Below, piece after piece: positions 32,927-45,110 of a DNA stretch of 64,000 nt. The stretch is from Endomychus coccineus (Eukaryota; Arthropoda; Insecta; Coleoptera; Endomychidae): positions 253,967,736 to 254,031,735 of the forward strand of contig OY294067.1 of the NCBI GenBank assembly GCA_958510875.1, read 5' to 3'. Made by a program: the position numbers and the translations under genes. The first letter of the stretch is position 1, and each line of letters opens with the position of its first letter. The notes beneath the pieces were generated by a model. It searched no databases. It was not told where the DNA came from and saw nothing but the letters and a program-made list of their open reading frames with translations.

Positions 32927-34176
32927 AGTTGTAATTCAGATTTGTGAAATGTATTTGAGAAACGCTAACTTGTAATCCAGATATTTGATATGTAAATCAG
33001 AAAACAATTGTTTTCAACAAGGTAACATGTAATTCAGAAAGCGTTAAATGTATTTGAGATTTCTGATATGTTATTTAGAATAAAAAATTTTTATTCAGAC
33101 ATGGTCAAATATAACTCAGAAGAAATGCATTTAAGTGGACCCTTTAAATGGATTTTTGGTTTTAGAACAAAACAAGAATTAATGGAGTGAGCTTTTTATG
33201 TACAGAAGAGCTCACATGAGACGATACCGAACTGCATCTTAAGAAATATGTGCAAGCGTTATATATACGTTAAAAAAATAGAAAAATATAAAAAAATACA
33301 GAAGTTAATAGGCCAACAAGGAACTTTCATCTGGAAATACTTTGATGTAAATAAGGTGCCTTGTTAGGCTGCTACCAAAATTTTTCTAAATTTTAAATGT
33401 CGACTTTTCAGGTCCGGGAGATTTTTTATGGTTTGGGCATCATATTTTTTGGGTAAAATCCGGGAACCATACTGCGAACAAATACCCGGACTTGAACCCT
33501 ACAGAATACCCTCTACCTAAAATAAATATGTATGTACATGGAACTTGAATTAAATAGAAATGAATATCGTATTTTGACTATATATGTAGCTTAAGACTTT
33601 GCTACGCTAATGCGATCAAGGTGTCTTAGAATAAAAAGGTTGCTCTGATTAAAATCCTTTTTACGTATATGTAAGTTTTAAAATAGTCGCTTTTATTTTT
33701 CATTGGTTGAAAACTGGCCGTTATTTGCTAAGCTAAAAGTACAGCAAAACTTGAAGATTGAAAAACTTCACAGTGATTTGTAATTACCCAATATATGATG
33801 ATGTGCCATTCAAATTGTGTGGTAGGTTCTTTAGTTAAAATACATAAATTCTAGAGACTTTCAAATATCGGAACTTTTTCAGTTTTGAATTTAGAAAATA
33901 GAGAAACTCAACGAATGACTTTAAAAATAAGTTTTGTCAACCATAGAGTTTAAAGAACACAAGAGTAACATATAACAACCAACGTCACTTTTTCCAATGG
34001 AAACTACATTAACACAAATTCTGAATTTCATTTGATGCCGTCCGAATTAGAATTAACTTTTTCTGAATTACATGTTACCGTTCTGAAATACAACTTACAT
34101 ATCAGAATTAAAACTTTTATTTTCTGATTACACCTTTCGAATCTGAAATTCACTTCACGTTTTCTGAATTACAACT
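32927..34176. mobile_element. 1.25-kb element with inverted ends built of TGTAATTCAGAA repeats
   Basis: Starts AGTTGTAATTCAG and ends in its complement. The left 200 bp hold about ten degenerate copies of TGTAATTCAGAA; the right 175 bp hold the complementary TTCTGAATTACA. The centre is AT-rich without an ORF. This is a non-autonomous foldback-like element with repetitive subterminal regions; the superfamily is unknown. Confidence 0.55.
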
Positions 34177-34241
34177 GGAAAAGATGTAGTAGCAAGGAAA
34201 ATGTCCTAGAACTATTCCCCTCTCAACTTGTATACAGGGTA

Positions 34242-35010
34242 TAACAGGCTCATGGTACACTCCCTTTTTCGTTTTGTTTGTTGAGATTAATTTTTCAAAC
34301 TTGTCACTTTTTGATATACCGAAGAAGTTTTCCCGTCTTCGTTTTCACTGGTACCATAACGGTACTACGGTTCCGTTAGAAAGTACAAGCAATACAAAAT
34401 TTACTTATGTGCTCAATTTGTCTGAGGGACCAATTCGACCAAAATTACAGTTGAGACAAAATTAAAAATTCAGTTTTATTCCAATTCAATAACAATGAGT
34501 AATTGAATAGAATCATCCATTCTAAATTTGAATAAAATAACTATCAATAGTTTGATTTTTACTAATGTAATGTTTGAAAAATTTAAGGTGTTAGCGAAAC
34601 TATAGTTACAGTTATTTATTGATTTAGTGAGATTCAAACATTTGATAGTTATTTTATTTAAATTAACAATAAATATATTTTGTCATTTCAATAACCTGTT
34701 TTGGTATTTGCTTCTTCCAATTAACTTGCTTGTATGATTTTATGGTTCTAAATTCATAATAATTAATTAATAATGCTAGGGCCTTAGATCTTCTTTTCAC
34801 AATTAAAATGTCACTTATGTAGTATCAATGAATTCAGAAAATAATTTACATTCCAAAAATGTAATAAAATACAGGATGTTCTATTTAAAAATAGGAAATT
34901 GATATTACTTCTGGGAGAAACCGGGAGAGAAATTACGTTTGATAGGTGTATTCAACACGGGCAGTTTAAAAAATTTACCTCAACGAATAAAAAGAACCAT
35001 GAGCCTGTTA
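34242..35010. mobile_element. Short TIR element (TAACAGGCTCATGG ends)
   Basis: TAACAGGCTCATGG at 34242 and its complement ending at 35010 face each other. Next to the right end lies ACAGGATGTTCTATTT, a common insect repeat start. The interior contains no coding pattern. The pairing is short, so identity is moderate. Confidence 0.4.
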
Positions 35011-35356
35011 CACATATCCGAAAATATGCATATTCCAAAAAAGCGGAATGTTAGGATTATTCTCCTCAATAGAAAGCTAACCTTTATTAGTTTCAACATG
35101 GGATAGGAAAATTCATTTGTAGTTTTTGAAAGGTGCTTTCACAAAAAAATATAAACATTATTGAATTACGCTTCTTCTTATCTTTGACAAGCTCAATTAA
35201 TTTTATCAGACATTCTTCTAATTGACTCCAGACTTGAGTAATATTATTGGCATTATAAATCAATGTAAAAATGATGAATAAATGATTCAGAATAACTCCG
35301 AAACTCCATTGTAAATCACAGTATGTGATACCACTGTGGAATATAATAAAAAATAA

Positions 35357-35793
35357 TTTAGTTTACACTAACACCATTTTTCCACTTAAATTGTAATTTA
35401 TCTTATGCACTTTTCAACTGCGATGCAGCCGTTATCAAAGGAATATGTAAACTGACTTTTAAACTAAGATTATGAAAGAATGCGAAATACGCAATTAGTA
35501 TAAGTTATCATTTGTTCACCAATAGTTTACTACCTATAATATTTCATGTTTTTTCTTCAGCCGTAAAGTACCTGTAGCACTTTTATTTCTTAGAATTAGC
35601 ATAATGGTCCGCTTTATAACTAGGTGTAATTAATTCCTCCCCAACTTTAACCGATAAGTATTTCGCATTATTTCTTAATCTTAGTTTTGGAATCAATGTA
35701 CATGATTATCTCTGATGATGGATACATCTTAGTTGAAAAGTTCTTTAGATAAGTGACAATTTAAGTGCAAAAAGGGCGTTGGTGTAAACTAAA
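35357..35793. mobile_element. Palindromic element with PLE-type ends and hammerhead-like cores
   Basis: About 85 bp at each end are inverted copies (TTTAGTTTACACTAACACC / GTGTAAACTAAA), with similarity continuing, less exactly, for another 60 bp inward. On the + strand the right arm holds CTCTGATGATGG and then AGTTGAAAAGTTC, a hammerhead-like order. The structure is a smaller analogue of the 10245-11314 palindrome. Confidence 0.5.
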
Positions 35794-37363
35794 TTATATA
35801 TACATTATGTGGTGGATTTATTTTTGGAATATTACGGTAATAAAGAATGTATCTAATATATCTATTGGATGTAAAACTATATACTTTCTATGAAGAAGAA
35901 AATAAAATTCGAAACGTAGAATTGTCCGTTTTGCAATTTTCTAAAGGGTGTTGATTATTTGTGTTTTAGTCTAATTTTCAAGACTCTAAAGCTACTTAGG
36001 CTTCATAATTTTTTCAATTGTTCTTTAATGGTTACTGATAGATCTTAGAAAATTTGAACGCATGGGAACAAGGAGTTCGAATATTCATCATCGGTGATCT
36101 TCAACTTTTTTAAAGATATCTTCATGATTAAGAAATTTCCTATGTACTTAAACCGAATTGTGACTCATTGGACTCAGAGCTGTCAAGTCACACACATCAA
36201 CATACGATGATGTTGAGAAACAGGCAAAAATTGGTTTTCTAGATAACAATACTGTAGCTAAATATTAGAATGAATTCACATATTTAGTTAGCTATTATAT
36301 TATAAATTTCATGCATAAACATGTTAAGAATAATTCTAAAATCTCTATGACGAATTATCACTTTTTAAAACTAAAATTTAGATTACTATATACAATTTAA
36401 ATTGTTTAAAATCCAACATCGACGAGTGGATTTTTATATTGAATGAGCAACTCAAACATGATACTGTTAATTTGTACCTATAATTAGAATTATACCATTT
36501 AATTTTCTGAAAATGAACGGGGTATGATATATACTTGCTTTGGAAAATTTCATGTTGATAGTCGTATCAATTATTATTCATATTTAAATATTACAATTTG
36601 TGGCCATACTTAGCTAGTAATACTTATATGACTATATACTTGCTTTCGAATATTTCATGTTTATAGTTTGCCATAGAAGCACTGAACATAACAATCTACA
36701 TCTAATTTATACGCTTACATTATTAATTTTATTCTCACTTCATTTTAACAATTTGTAGCCATACTTATCCAGTAATGCTTATATGACTGTAATACTCACT
36801 CGTATTTACAATTTATTATTTTAAACTTACACAACGTAAGTCCGCTTTATCTAAAGATCAGTAAATATTTAATTCACAATAAATAAACTGTTGGAGAAAT
36901 AAAACTCAAATTTACACTAGAACTTGTAACCATATTGTAAAATTAAACCCTATTATTATATTTTTCCAAAATAAGGCTAACAAATTTCTTTTCTTCTTGA
37001 ATCTTAATTTTTGGATATTTACTGAAGTAAATGTTGTTTTGTTGTTAACGGTTGATTAATTTAGTTATTATTTGGGATGAATAACCATTATTTACTGCGA
37101 TTTGTTTAATTCTATTTATTTCCTTCTTCATTTGACTGTGGCTGATATTGAAAAAGGCATGTCTATCATTGAATGTGATCTAGGATTAAACGAATCTGAT
37201 GAAATCATAATATCCAATATATTAAAAGAAATGTTGTTATATGTTCTAGTGAGTGTTAACTTGTAACATGTAATGCTAAAAAAATATTTCTCCTTCAAAC
37301 AACTATTCTCTATCACTAATTGTTTCAGTCACAACGTGATGAAAACGCACTATAATTTATTTA
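35794..37363. other. AT-rich sequence with a diverged duplication
   Basis: Words such as ACAATTTGTGGCCATACTTA (36592) recur at about 36750 (ACAATTTGTAGCCATACTTA), as do TATACTTGCTTTGG and TATACTTGCTTTCG. This indicates an old tandem duplication around 36520-36800. No gene supported. Confidence 0.45.
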
Positions 37364-37547
37364 AAACAGCTATTGAAAGTTTGATTTTGACTAATTTAAT
37401 AAATAAATTTGACTAGCTTCGCTAACATCGCAACTTCTTCAAACATTTTTCTCTATAATATCTGTTTGAAGAAGCTATGATGATAGCGAAACTAGTCCCA
37501 TTTATTCATCAAATTGCGGTGAGAATCAAACTTTAAATAGATGTTTT
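37364..37547. repeat. 184-bp foldback repeat
   Basis: Imperfect arms of about 85 bp (AAACAGCTATTGAAAGTTTG at the left, complement at the right) surround a TTTCTCTATAATAT loop. The right arm contains TATGATGATAGCGAAACTAG, again like a PLE hammerhead core without stem II. A relative lies near 34540-34670. Confidence 0.55.
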
Positions 37548-40500
37548 ATTCAAATTAATTTTTGAAGTTGAATTTTACAATTTCTATTGTAAATTTGAGT
37601 TTTATTTTTCCAACTTCAAGAACTTTAAAATGATTAAGTTAAATGATAGGAGATTCGAATTAAGGAGGCTTCGACACAAATATAACGGTATCATCAGACC
37701 ATTCACAATCAGTTATTTATTATTAACTGTCGAAATCTCTGTTATAGATATGTATCTACTCAAAGTAATATTAATGTTATGTAATAACTTTAGTGTAAGA
37801 AATATTTTGATATCTGTGATCTTTTTTATTTACTTTTAAAGTGTTCCTGTTTTGCAAAGTTTATTTTTAAGGCATGAAATGCGATGTTTAGAATTGATGG
37901 TTGGGCTGGGCCTAAAATATATTTGTATTAGAATTATACTGTTGTTGACGATAGATGAATTATAAAAGAATGAGACATTCAGAAATTGGTAAAGTAAGTT
38001 ATTTATAATGAGACATATTAGGAAAATCCTCATTATTGGTGGAAGGTTGTAGTCTAAGACTAAAAGAGGCAGTGATGATTTTCTTATGTCAACGGGTCGA
38101 GTCATGATATCTGGTTGTTTTAGCGAGTCGTCTGTTCGCCCCGAGTGGTTGCGTTTCACCCCTCTCGGGAATATAAAGTTCTGCCTGAAGTTGTCAAAGT
38201 AATAACGTAAGTCAAATGAACGCAGTTGTTGACTCCGTCTGTAGTGGGTTTAAATTTCGAAAATTGAAATTTCGTTTACGTCATATTATCGAGTTGCGAA
38301 AATTTTACATGTGACAGCAACGACCCTCAACATTATAAAAATGTTCGGCTGTTATTTACTTTTAAAGTACTATGGTTTCATTTATTTAATAAATTTGTAG
38401 CAATCAAACTTTCAATGCTTATTTATTTGCTGCACCGCGGCTTGACGTCGCGAGCTAGAAATAAAAAAAATTGAGACTGATGAAAGTCTATCAATTTCAT
38501 ACTTTTTCGAAAGATTCAATATAATTTTTGAGGAAACGTACATTTCGAAAATTGACTACTCAACATTCATTGATAATTCAAAAATTTTTATTGAAAACAA
38601 AAATTATTATCATAGCTTATGATTCGCAATATTCATTCTTTCATCTAGGAGTGAAACGCAACAACTCCGGGTGAACTGACCTGCATTATGTACTGAATAT
38701 TCTGATTCGATTCCGTAAGAAAACCAGCACTGCCTCTCCGTCTATTGAGAAAATATTATTATAGAATTCAATTCATTATTTTTTTTATAATTAAATTGAA
38801 AAATATCTTTCAGCGACTTCCTTACCACTAAACGTATATTTTCAATAATTTCATTTATTCTTTTTGAAATCTCTGAGAGATTATTACGGTAAGAAAATAT
38901 TAAGAAATACAGAAGAAATAACTGTTGAATTAAATATACTCTGTATCTGTACGTTTCAAAATGTTATACTTTACCAAATATAAACATTGTATGTTTGTAT
39001 AAAGTTAATGATTGTATTAAACTGACGTTGTCTTCAAATATCTGTGTTTTATTGATCAATGTTCAAACTGCTCATGAAGCCCGAATAAGTTCGAGACGGT
39101 GGTTTCCATATTATTATGGTTAGGATGTCAACGGACAGCATTCGATCTCATGTAGTTGACAATTGATGTTTGTTGAAATATTAATATTTCACTTAAAATT
39201 GTACTACCCTTCATGAACAATAAAAGAGTTCACACTGTGAATACACTATAACACTATAAATAAGAAACTATCACAAAATCTCGTTAGCCTAGAAAACAAT
39301 ATTTTGATTGGCCTATAATTAAAACGCTCGCGATCTAAGACTAGCAAATAGATTTTTTCAAATTATTTATTACATGTTATAAACGCTCTTAATAACAAGA
39401 GAACAGGAACTGCTCTGTAAGTGCTCCCTTTCAACAACACATATAACTCAATTTAAAGGAAAATTACTATATAAGTGACCAGCAAATAAGACAGACATTG
39501 AAAATGTCGTTAGCTCACTGACTGAGTATAATGTGTTACATTTCTAGATAGCTAAGATAAAAATGGGGTCTTTAATCTGTTATGATACAGTTGGATGGGA
39601 TGTATAATTCATTAGAAATTCAAAATGTTTCCCACTACATTCTGAAAGTTATTAAACACAAATGTAAATTATTTCCCACAGAACATTTATACTCAGAAGA
39701 AATTTTGAGTGTAAGAAACTTGCATACTCATATTGTACATAAAATGTTCCACCAAAAAGCTAAATTCACTGAACATAGTGTGTAAATACTGAGAACCTTT
39801 CAGCTACCAAGTAGACTGATGATTATGTTTACTCTGATATTGGCTTCTTGGTTGCTGAAAGATCCTCGGTACTTTAACAGTATTTTTAGTGAATAAGGAT
39901 GATTATTTCTTATTTATAGTGTTACTTTTTTACTTTTCTTTCGATTCAAAACTGATCAAAAGAAATAGATAATAACATATATCATTAACTTCCTTCGCCC
40001 ATAAGAACCAAAAATAAATCGTAAACGATCAGTAACAGGTAAGAACGCGACAACATGTGTTTCACAAGAGGCGATACTAGGACCTTTATTGCATTATTAT
40101 GTTATGGAAGATGTGCAAACTTGGCAAGTAAAAGAGCTAGCTGGATAGTTTACAAACCGACCAAACCGTTGGCTATTCTGATAGAAAGTGCAATTTTAAC
40201 CAAATTGGGGACTGGTTTATGAACTAACTAGGGGTTTTCGCTAAATTACTTCAAATAATTATAAGAAGTAAAATACCTAGATAGTTTATAAACTATCCAA
40301 GGTTGTCTGTCTAATATGAAAACCATAATTGCTAGTAACACAAAATAGCCATTTCATTTATAAACTACTTTTCAATTTCCTAATATTGAACAAAAAAATA
40401 AATGACATTTCCGAATAAGTAAGTATAGGTAAGGTACCTATATTTGAAATAATAATGATAGTAATTAGGTATGTACGTACAGATTTACCTACTGATAATT

Positions 40501-40723
40501 GCAAAACATTGGTACATCATAGAAAATAAAGGAAATAAGAAGTTATAGTATATCAAGTGTGAACAACTGTAAGGGCGGGTTAACTGATCGATGACAATAC
40601 TAATACCAATTATACTATAATAATAATGGAATTGAAATTATTATGAATTTAGAAATTCCTTCAGCAAATAGAAGAAAATTATTTGATTCTGGTGAGAAAT
40701 TTGTTAGGTACTGTTCCTTTTAA
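37548..40723. other. AT-rich spacer with small repeats, no gene supported
   Basis: Noticed: inverted words GGTTGCGTTTCAC (38138) and GTGAAACGCAAC (38652), possibly the ends of an old 0.5-kb element. A PLE-like 3' end lies at 39828-39930 (ACTCTGATATTGGCTTCTTGG, GCTGAAAGATCC). ORFs here carry no recognisable pattern. Confidence 0.4.
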
Positions 40724-41599
40724 CGTAGAATACGTTTTTACAGACGCATCCTACTAGACGAAATCGTCACGAGCGAGATCGTCACGAGGAAATCGACACA
40801 CGCATGCGCTTGTGGTAGGTGGAGCCATAACGAAATTGTCTAGCATCCTCAGTAGCTATATATATATATATTCATTTGATATATAAAACACGTTCCGTGT
40901 TAATACTGATCATAATGTCTGGCAAGAAAAGCACACCAGTGGCTGAACGATGCAAAGAATATCGTCAACGTCAAAAACTAAAAAGACAACTAGAACAAAT
41001 TGAAAATGAACAACAATCGCCTAGTACTTCGACTACTAAAACCGCTGCTGAAATTCCGATTATATTAAGTGGAGACTTCAATTTGGATATAAAGAATTTG
41101 AAAAATAGAAAATTTGTAGAATTCATTAAAGATGCTTTTGGTTTAGAGCTTAATGTGAATCCTGCAGTATCTACTACTCGAGGTGATTCATGTATCGATA
41201 TGGTATTTGCTCGTCATGTGGAGAAACTGGACACAAGACATTATATCAGTTATTTTAGTTATCATAAGCCTTTATTGACTATTACATCTGATTAAATATA
41301 ATGAAAATGAATATAATATACATGAAACTGTCTTTTTATTTTACACATTCATTCACTTCAATTATAACATCTGATCAGCTGCGTCTTTCACGTCAATAAT
41401 GTAATTTGGTCAGCTGCGACATTCACGCCAAGAATGTCATCTGACCAACCCCGCCAATAACGTCATTTGGTCAGTTGGTTAACAATTATAGATGAAAATG
41501 AGCTACAAATGTTCCAAACACGTTCCGTGTGCTTGTCTAACCTATGCAGTAGGTCAATATGTCTATTTTAACAATTTCAAACTAAAAACGTATTCTACG
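40724..41599. mobile_element. 876-bp TIR element carrying an intact short ORF
   Basis: A perfect 17-bp terminal inverted repeat, CGTAGAATACGTTTTTA, lies at 40724-40740 and 41583-41599. Inside, ACACGTTCCGTGT occurs directly repeated (40889 and 41519). A run of about 33-bp units with TCTGATCAGCTGCG / TTGGTCAGCTGCG lies at 41365-41490. TTAA precedes the left end but is not seen at the right end. The superfamily is unknown. Confidence 0.6.
40915..41295 (+). CDS. 126-codon ORF with the C-terminal part of an endonuclease/exonuclease/phosphatase fold
   Basis: ATG at 40915 (MSGKKSTPVAERCKEYRQRQ) begins a basic, Gln/Glu-rich N-terminus. Then IPIILSGDFNLDIKNL carries the GDFN motif, followed by STTRGDSCIDMVFARHVEKL and YISYFSYHKPLLTI, where SYHKP takes the place of the usual SDHxP. 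The fold's N-terminal half (catalytic Asn and Glu) is absent, so an active nuclease is unlikely. It looks like an in-frame internal deletion of a larger transposon protein that retained its two ends. A TATATAAAA lies at 40880-40888. The frame is uninterrupted, which is unusual among the relics here. Confidence 0.6.
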   Translation: MSGKKSTPVAERCKEYRQRQKLKRQLEQIENEQQSPSTSTTKTAAEIPIILSGDFNLDIKNLKNRKFVEFIKDAFGLELNVNPAVSTTRGDSCIDMVFARHVEKLDTRHYISYFSYHKPLLTITSD

Positions 41600-41669
41600 C
41601 ATTTTGTTTTCGTGGAAACTATACCTTTTTATATTTTCAGGAGATTTATTATATAACACAATGCCAATA

Positions 41670-42784
41670 TACGAGGGTAAGGTGAAAAGTTCCTGAAAAT
41701 GAAACTAGAAATGATTTATTTGGTCAAAACTTATTTTATTTCTCAACTTAATCTCATTGTAGCCCGATACACTTCGTCCAGCGTTTTTTTAATGATCCGA
41801 TTCCTTCCAAATAATACGATTTCTGCAATCCTTTCGACTGCAGACCTGTGCGCCGATGTGTTGTCCTAATGGAAGAGCACTTTTTTCTTTCTCAAATGCG
41901 GCCGCTTTTGCTTCAAATTGACATTGAATCGATCCAACAACTCTACATAATAAACGCCGGTGATCTTTTTGCCTTTTTCAAGGTAATCGATATGGACGAT
42001 ATCGTGTGCATTCCAAAAAACTGACGCCATGACTTTGTTGGCCGAAAAACCCAATCTGGACTTTTTCGGCTTTGATTCGCCAGGACAAGTCTACTATGTC
42101 GACTGTTTTTTGGTCTCTGGTATGTTGTCATGGATCCATGTTTCACCCACGGTTACAAAACGACTGAAAAAGTCCTTATCGCGCTTGAACATTGCCCAAC
42201 ACTCCTTTGCAGTTGTCACCCCATTGCGCTTGTTGTCAAAAGAGAGCAAATGCGGCACCCATCTGGCAGATAGCTTCCCCATATTCAAAAATTTATGCAA
42301 AATGTTCCATTCGGTTGAGATGCATTAGCCTCAGCAATCTCGTACACTCGCAGATCGTCCAATATCATACCATGAATTTTATCGACGATTTCTATCGTGG
42401 TAACCTCAATTGGACGACCAGAACGTTCGGCGTTTTTTGTAGTCATACTACCATAATGAAAATCAGTAAACCACTTGTGAATCATTCCAATTGATGGTGA
42501 AGAGTCCCCATAATGCCTAACAAGAGATGCTTTGGTGGGCGTAATGTTTTTTCCACGCAAGAAATAATGTTCAATCAAGACGCGAAATTCACTTTTTCCC
42601 ATGCTTACAAAAATCTTCAAGGTTGTTTGATTTCGATTGGTGTCAAAACAGAACTGAATGACATATCAGCCTGAATATTTTAATGCGTTCTAGTTAAAGA
42701 TGGTACATCACAAATGTCACATGAAATTTTCGAATGTGGCGCCATCTATTTTATTTCTCAGGGACTTTTTATCTTGCCCTCGTA
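41670..42784 (-). mobile_element. Mariner element, irritans-like, internally deleted
   Basis: The ends read TACGAGGGTAAGGTGAAAAG and, complemented at the right, TTACGAGGGCAAGAT...AAGTCCC, the typical 'TACGAGGG' mariner terminus. A TA precedes the left end; the right TA is lost. At 1,115 bp it is shorter than a full mariner (about 1.3 kb), in keeping with a deletion in the 3' part of the transposase. Confidence 0.8.
41750..42602 (-). pseudogene. Mariner transposase, frameshifted
   Basis: On the minus strand the protein starts MGKSEFRVLIEHYFLRGKNI and runs through the HTH region (SIGMIHKWFTDFHYGSMTT, NAERSGRPIEV). After a shift it reads MGKLSARWVPHLLSFDNKRN, then FVTVGETWIHDNIPETKKQS, where the first catalytic Asp of the usual 'VDETW' is Gly. 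After another shift come VMASVFWNAHDIVHIDYLEK, KRPHLRKKKVLFH and a stop before DNTSAHRSAV (second Asp kept). The part with the third catalytic Asp (DD34D) is deleted. Confidence 0.85.
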
Positions 42785-44487
42785 AGTAAGTGATAAGGTT
42801 TTTACTTGTACAATTCTACTCTATGCTTTGTTTGTTTTAAATTTTCACCATGATGGGTATTATATTCGTAGAACATGTTCTGAGATTCTAAAGCGGTTAT
42901 GCTGTTCTTTACAAATGTTAAGATATCTAATCTATATAAGCTTGAAAAATTAAATATTTCGTTTTATGAAAAGTGAGAAGTACTTTCCTTGAACCATTCA
43001 TTGATCAATAATGTCAAGGTGCACATATTATGTATGAGGAACACTATTTGATGCTTTTGACATTGAAGTATTATCGTATCATGGTATGCATGACAAAAAT
43101 AAACTGTCTGAAGCATATCCATTTTCATTTCCTAGGTTGAAAGAGCCAAAAATATATTGATAAAGGAGCACACGAAATAGTGTTCATGAAATGTTTGGCA
43201 TAAACGATTGTAAATAAAAGTTACAGTTGTATTGTAATTTATTGTGTTGGGGTGGTTTGCTCATTGCGACCTGAAAAATCTATCTAGTTTACAGTTTCAT
43301 ACAAGATAAACTAACGGAAATGATTTGAAGTGAAAAACTGCGCTTTTAATTATAAACTTCAGTTTACTTCTACTATATATAACATATTTTTTCAAAGTGA
43401 TAGTAGAGACATGCTGTATCTTCTGCTTGGAAAACATCATCCGATTCTTGTTCTGAAATACTTCTGTTTCAATTTTCCGTTACAAAATTCTTGTCGATAG
43501 CAGAGGTAATTTTTGAATCAACAACTGTTTCACAAGCAAAATTTAGGCGCAAGGCTTTCTTATAGTATTATTTGACCATTCACAAGGTGAACTAGTAAAT
43601 TTATGTTACTATGCACAATCCCATTATTTAAGTCTAGAAGTTACAGTCCACTGAAATAGTAACAGTTACAACTCTGACAATTACAATTAAAATCAGAATA
43701 TATTTTGTTTTAGAATCAATAGACGAAGTTTTGGTTGAATAATGACAGCTGTTTCAGTTTTCTCATGAGCTTATCAGTAAAACGAGCCAGACGATAAAGT
43801 CGCTGATCAACTATCTCCTGCAGAGGTATAACTATCACTTCTGAAAATGTTGGGAGAACCTACTTTCCGGCAGATGATGTCGAAACATCTAGATTCTTCA
43901 AACACAATTACTGTTTTTCGTCATTTCAGATTTACAAAACATTGCCACAGCAGGAGCTAGCAAATTGAAATAAATTGAAAAATCGGGAAATCCTAACAAA
44001 TTTGATAATGTTACAGTTTTTTGAGTTGCCATTTCGGAGACACGATGAGAGTAAAATTTATCCTTCAAATTGAGGTAATTACAAAAAACCAGTAAGTTTA
44101 ATTAATGAACGTGATTTTCTAGAGAAATATATTGATACTAATTATGGTTCCTCCGGCATATCAAAAAATATATAGAACGACTTGATTGATCCCATTGAGT
44201 TTGTTGTGAATAAGTAATTTCGCGAACAAAAGTTCGAAACCTTTTCATTTCATAGCAAGTCGACGAAACCTCAGAAATTAGTTGCACATCGTAGTTGCCC
44301 GGAGTTATGATATTTGAAACATCCGAGGAAACATTATTTGAGATTAAAAATAGTCTCGAGTGAAGCTTAGACACCTTTGAATTCGCTATTTTGAACTTCC
44401 TAGATTAGACATACAGCAGTTAATTGATTTAATTATTGAAACTTTCCGGATTCCTGATATCATCTTTGTTGATTTTCTAATCGTACA
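42785..44487. other. AT-rich spacer with a decayed hammerhead-like motif and a MITE-like repeat
   Basis: Minus 43782-43744 contains CTGATAA and GAAACAGCTGTC, a damaged relative of 25435-25481. Around 43800-43900 lies a repeat (TTCCGGCAGATGATGTCGAA) shared with 46100-46330. No gene supported. Confidence 0.45.
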
Positions 44488-44885
44488 ATGAACAATATGG
44501 TATTGTAATAATATATTAGGTTATCAGTTAATTATTTATATCTTCACAGATGCTGGTTGGTTGTTTGCTAGGGAGTGTCAGATAGAAGCTGGTAATAATA
44601 GGACCAGTCAATAGATTGATCATTCAACCTTAAGGAGATGATAATTATTTCCCCAATCATTTACTTATATCTTATTACGAGGTTTCCATGAACAATATTG
44701 TATTGTAATGATATATTAGGTTATCAGTTAATTATTTATATGTTCACAGATGCTGGTTGGTTATTTGCTAGGGAGTGTCAGATAGAAGCTGGTAATAATA
44801 GGACCAGTCAATAGATTGATCATTCATCCTCAAGGACATGATAATTATTTCACCAATCATTTACTTATATGTTATTATAAGGTCT
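44488..44885. repeat. Two tandem copies of a 200-bp unit
   Basis: ATGAACAATAT... at 44488 and 44688, exactly 200 bp apart, with only about ten differences (for example TTATCAGTTAATTATTTATA at 44521 and 44721). Non-coding. Confidence 0.85.
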
Positions 44886-45110
44886 CCTGTGATGAAAAAC
44901 TCTCGGTCTCAAAATATATGAGGTTTTTAGGCAATATCGCTGAATCTATGAAATATGGCTACCCAGCTGGGGAGTCTATGTTGTTCTAATTGAACTGAAT
45001 AACGCAGTTTTGGGCTAACTATGATTTTTCAATCCATTGTTGCTCTAGTAATGAGCAGTGAGCAGTTTTAGTACTTGTTTGTTGAATGAGAGGGATATGT
45101 TGTTGCGGAA

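Noticed and set aside
40724..41599. A piggyBac element, because TTAA precedes the left end
   Set aside because: TTAA is not present at the right end, and the termini do not start with the CCC motif usual for piggyBac.
44138..44374. A 78-codon minus-strand ORF
   Set aside because: No conserved motif or splice context; the region is otherwise non-coding.
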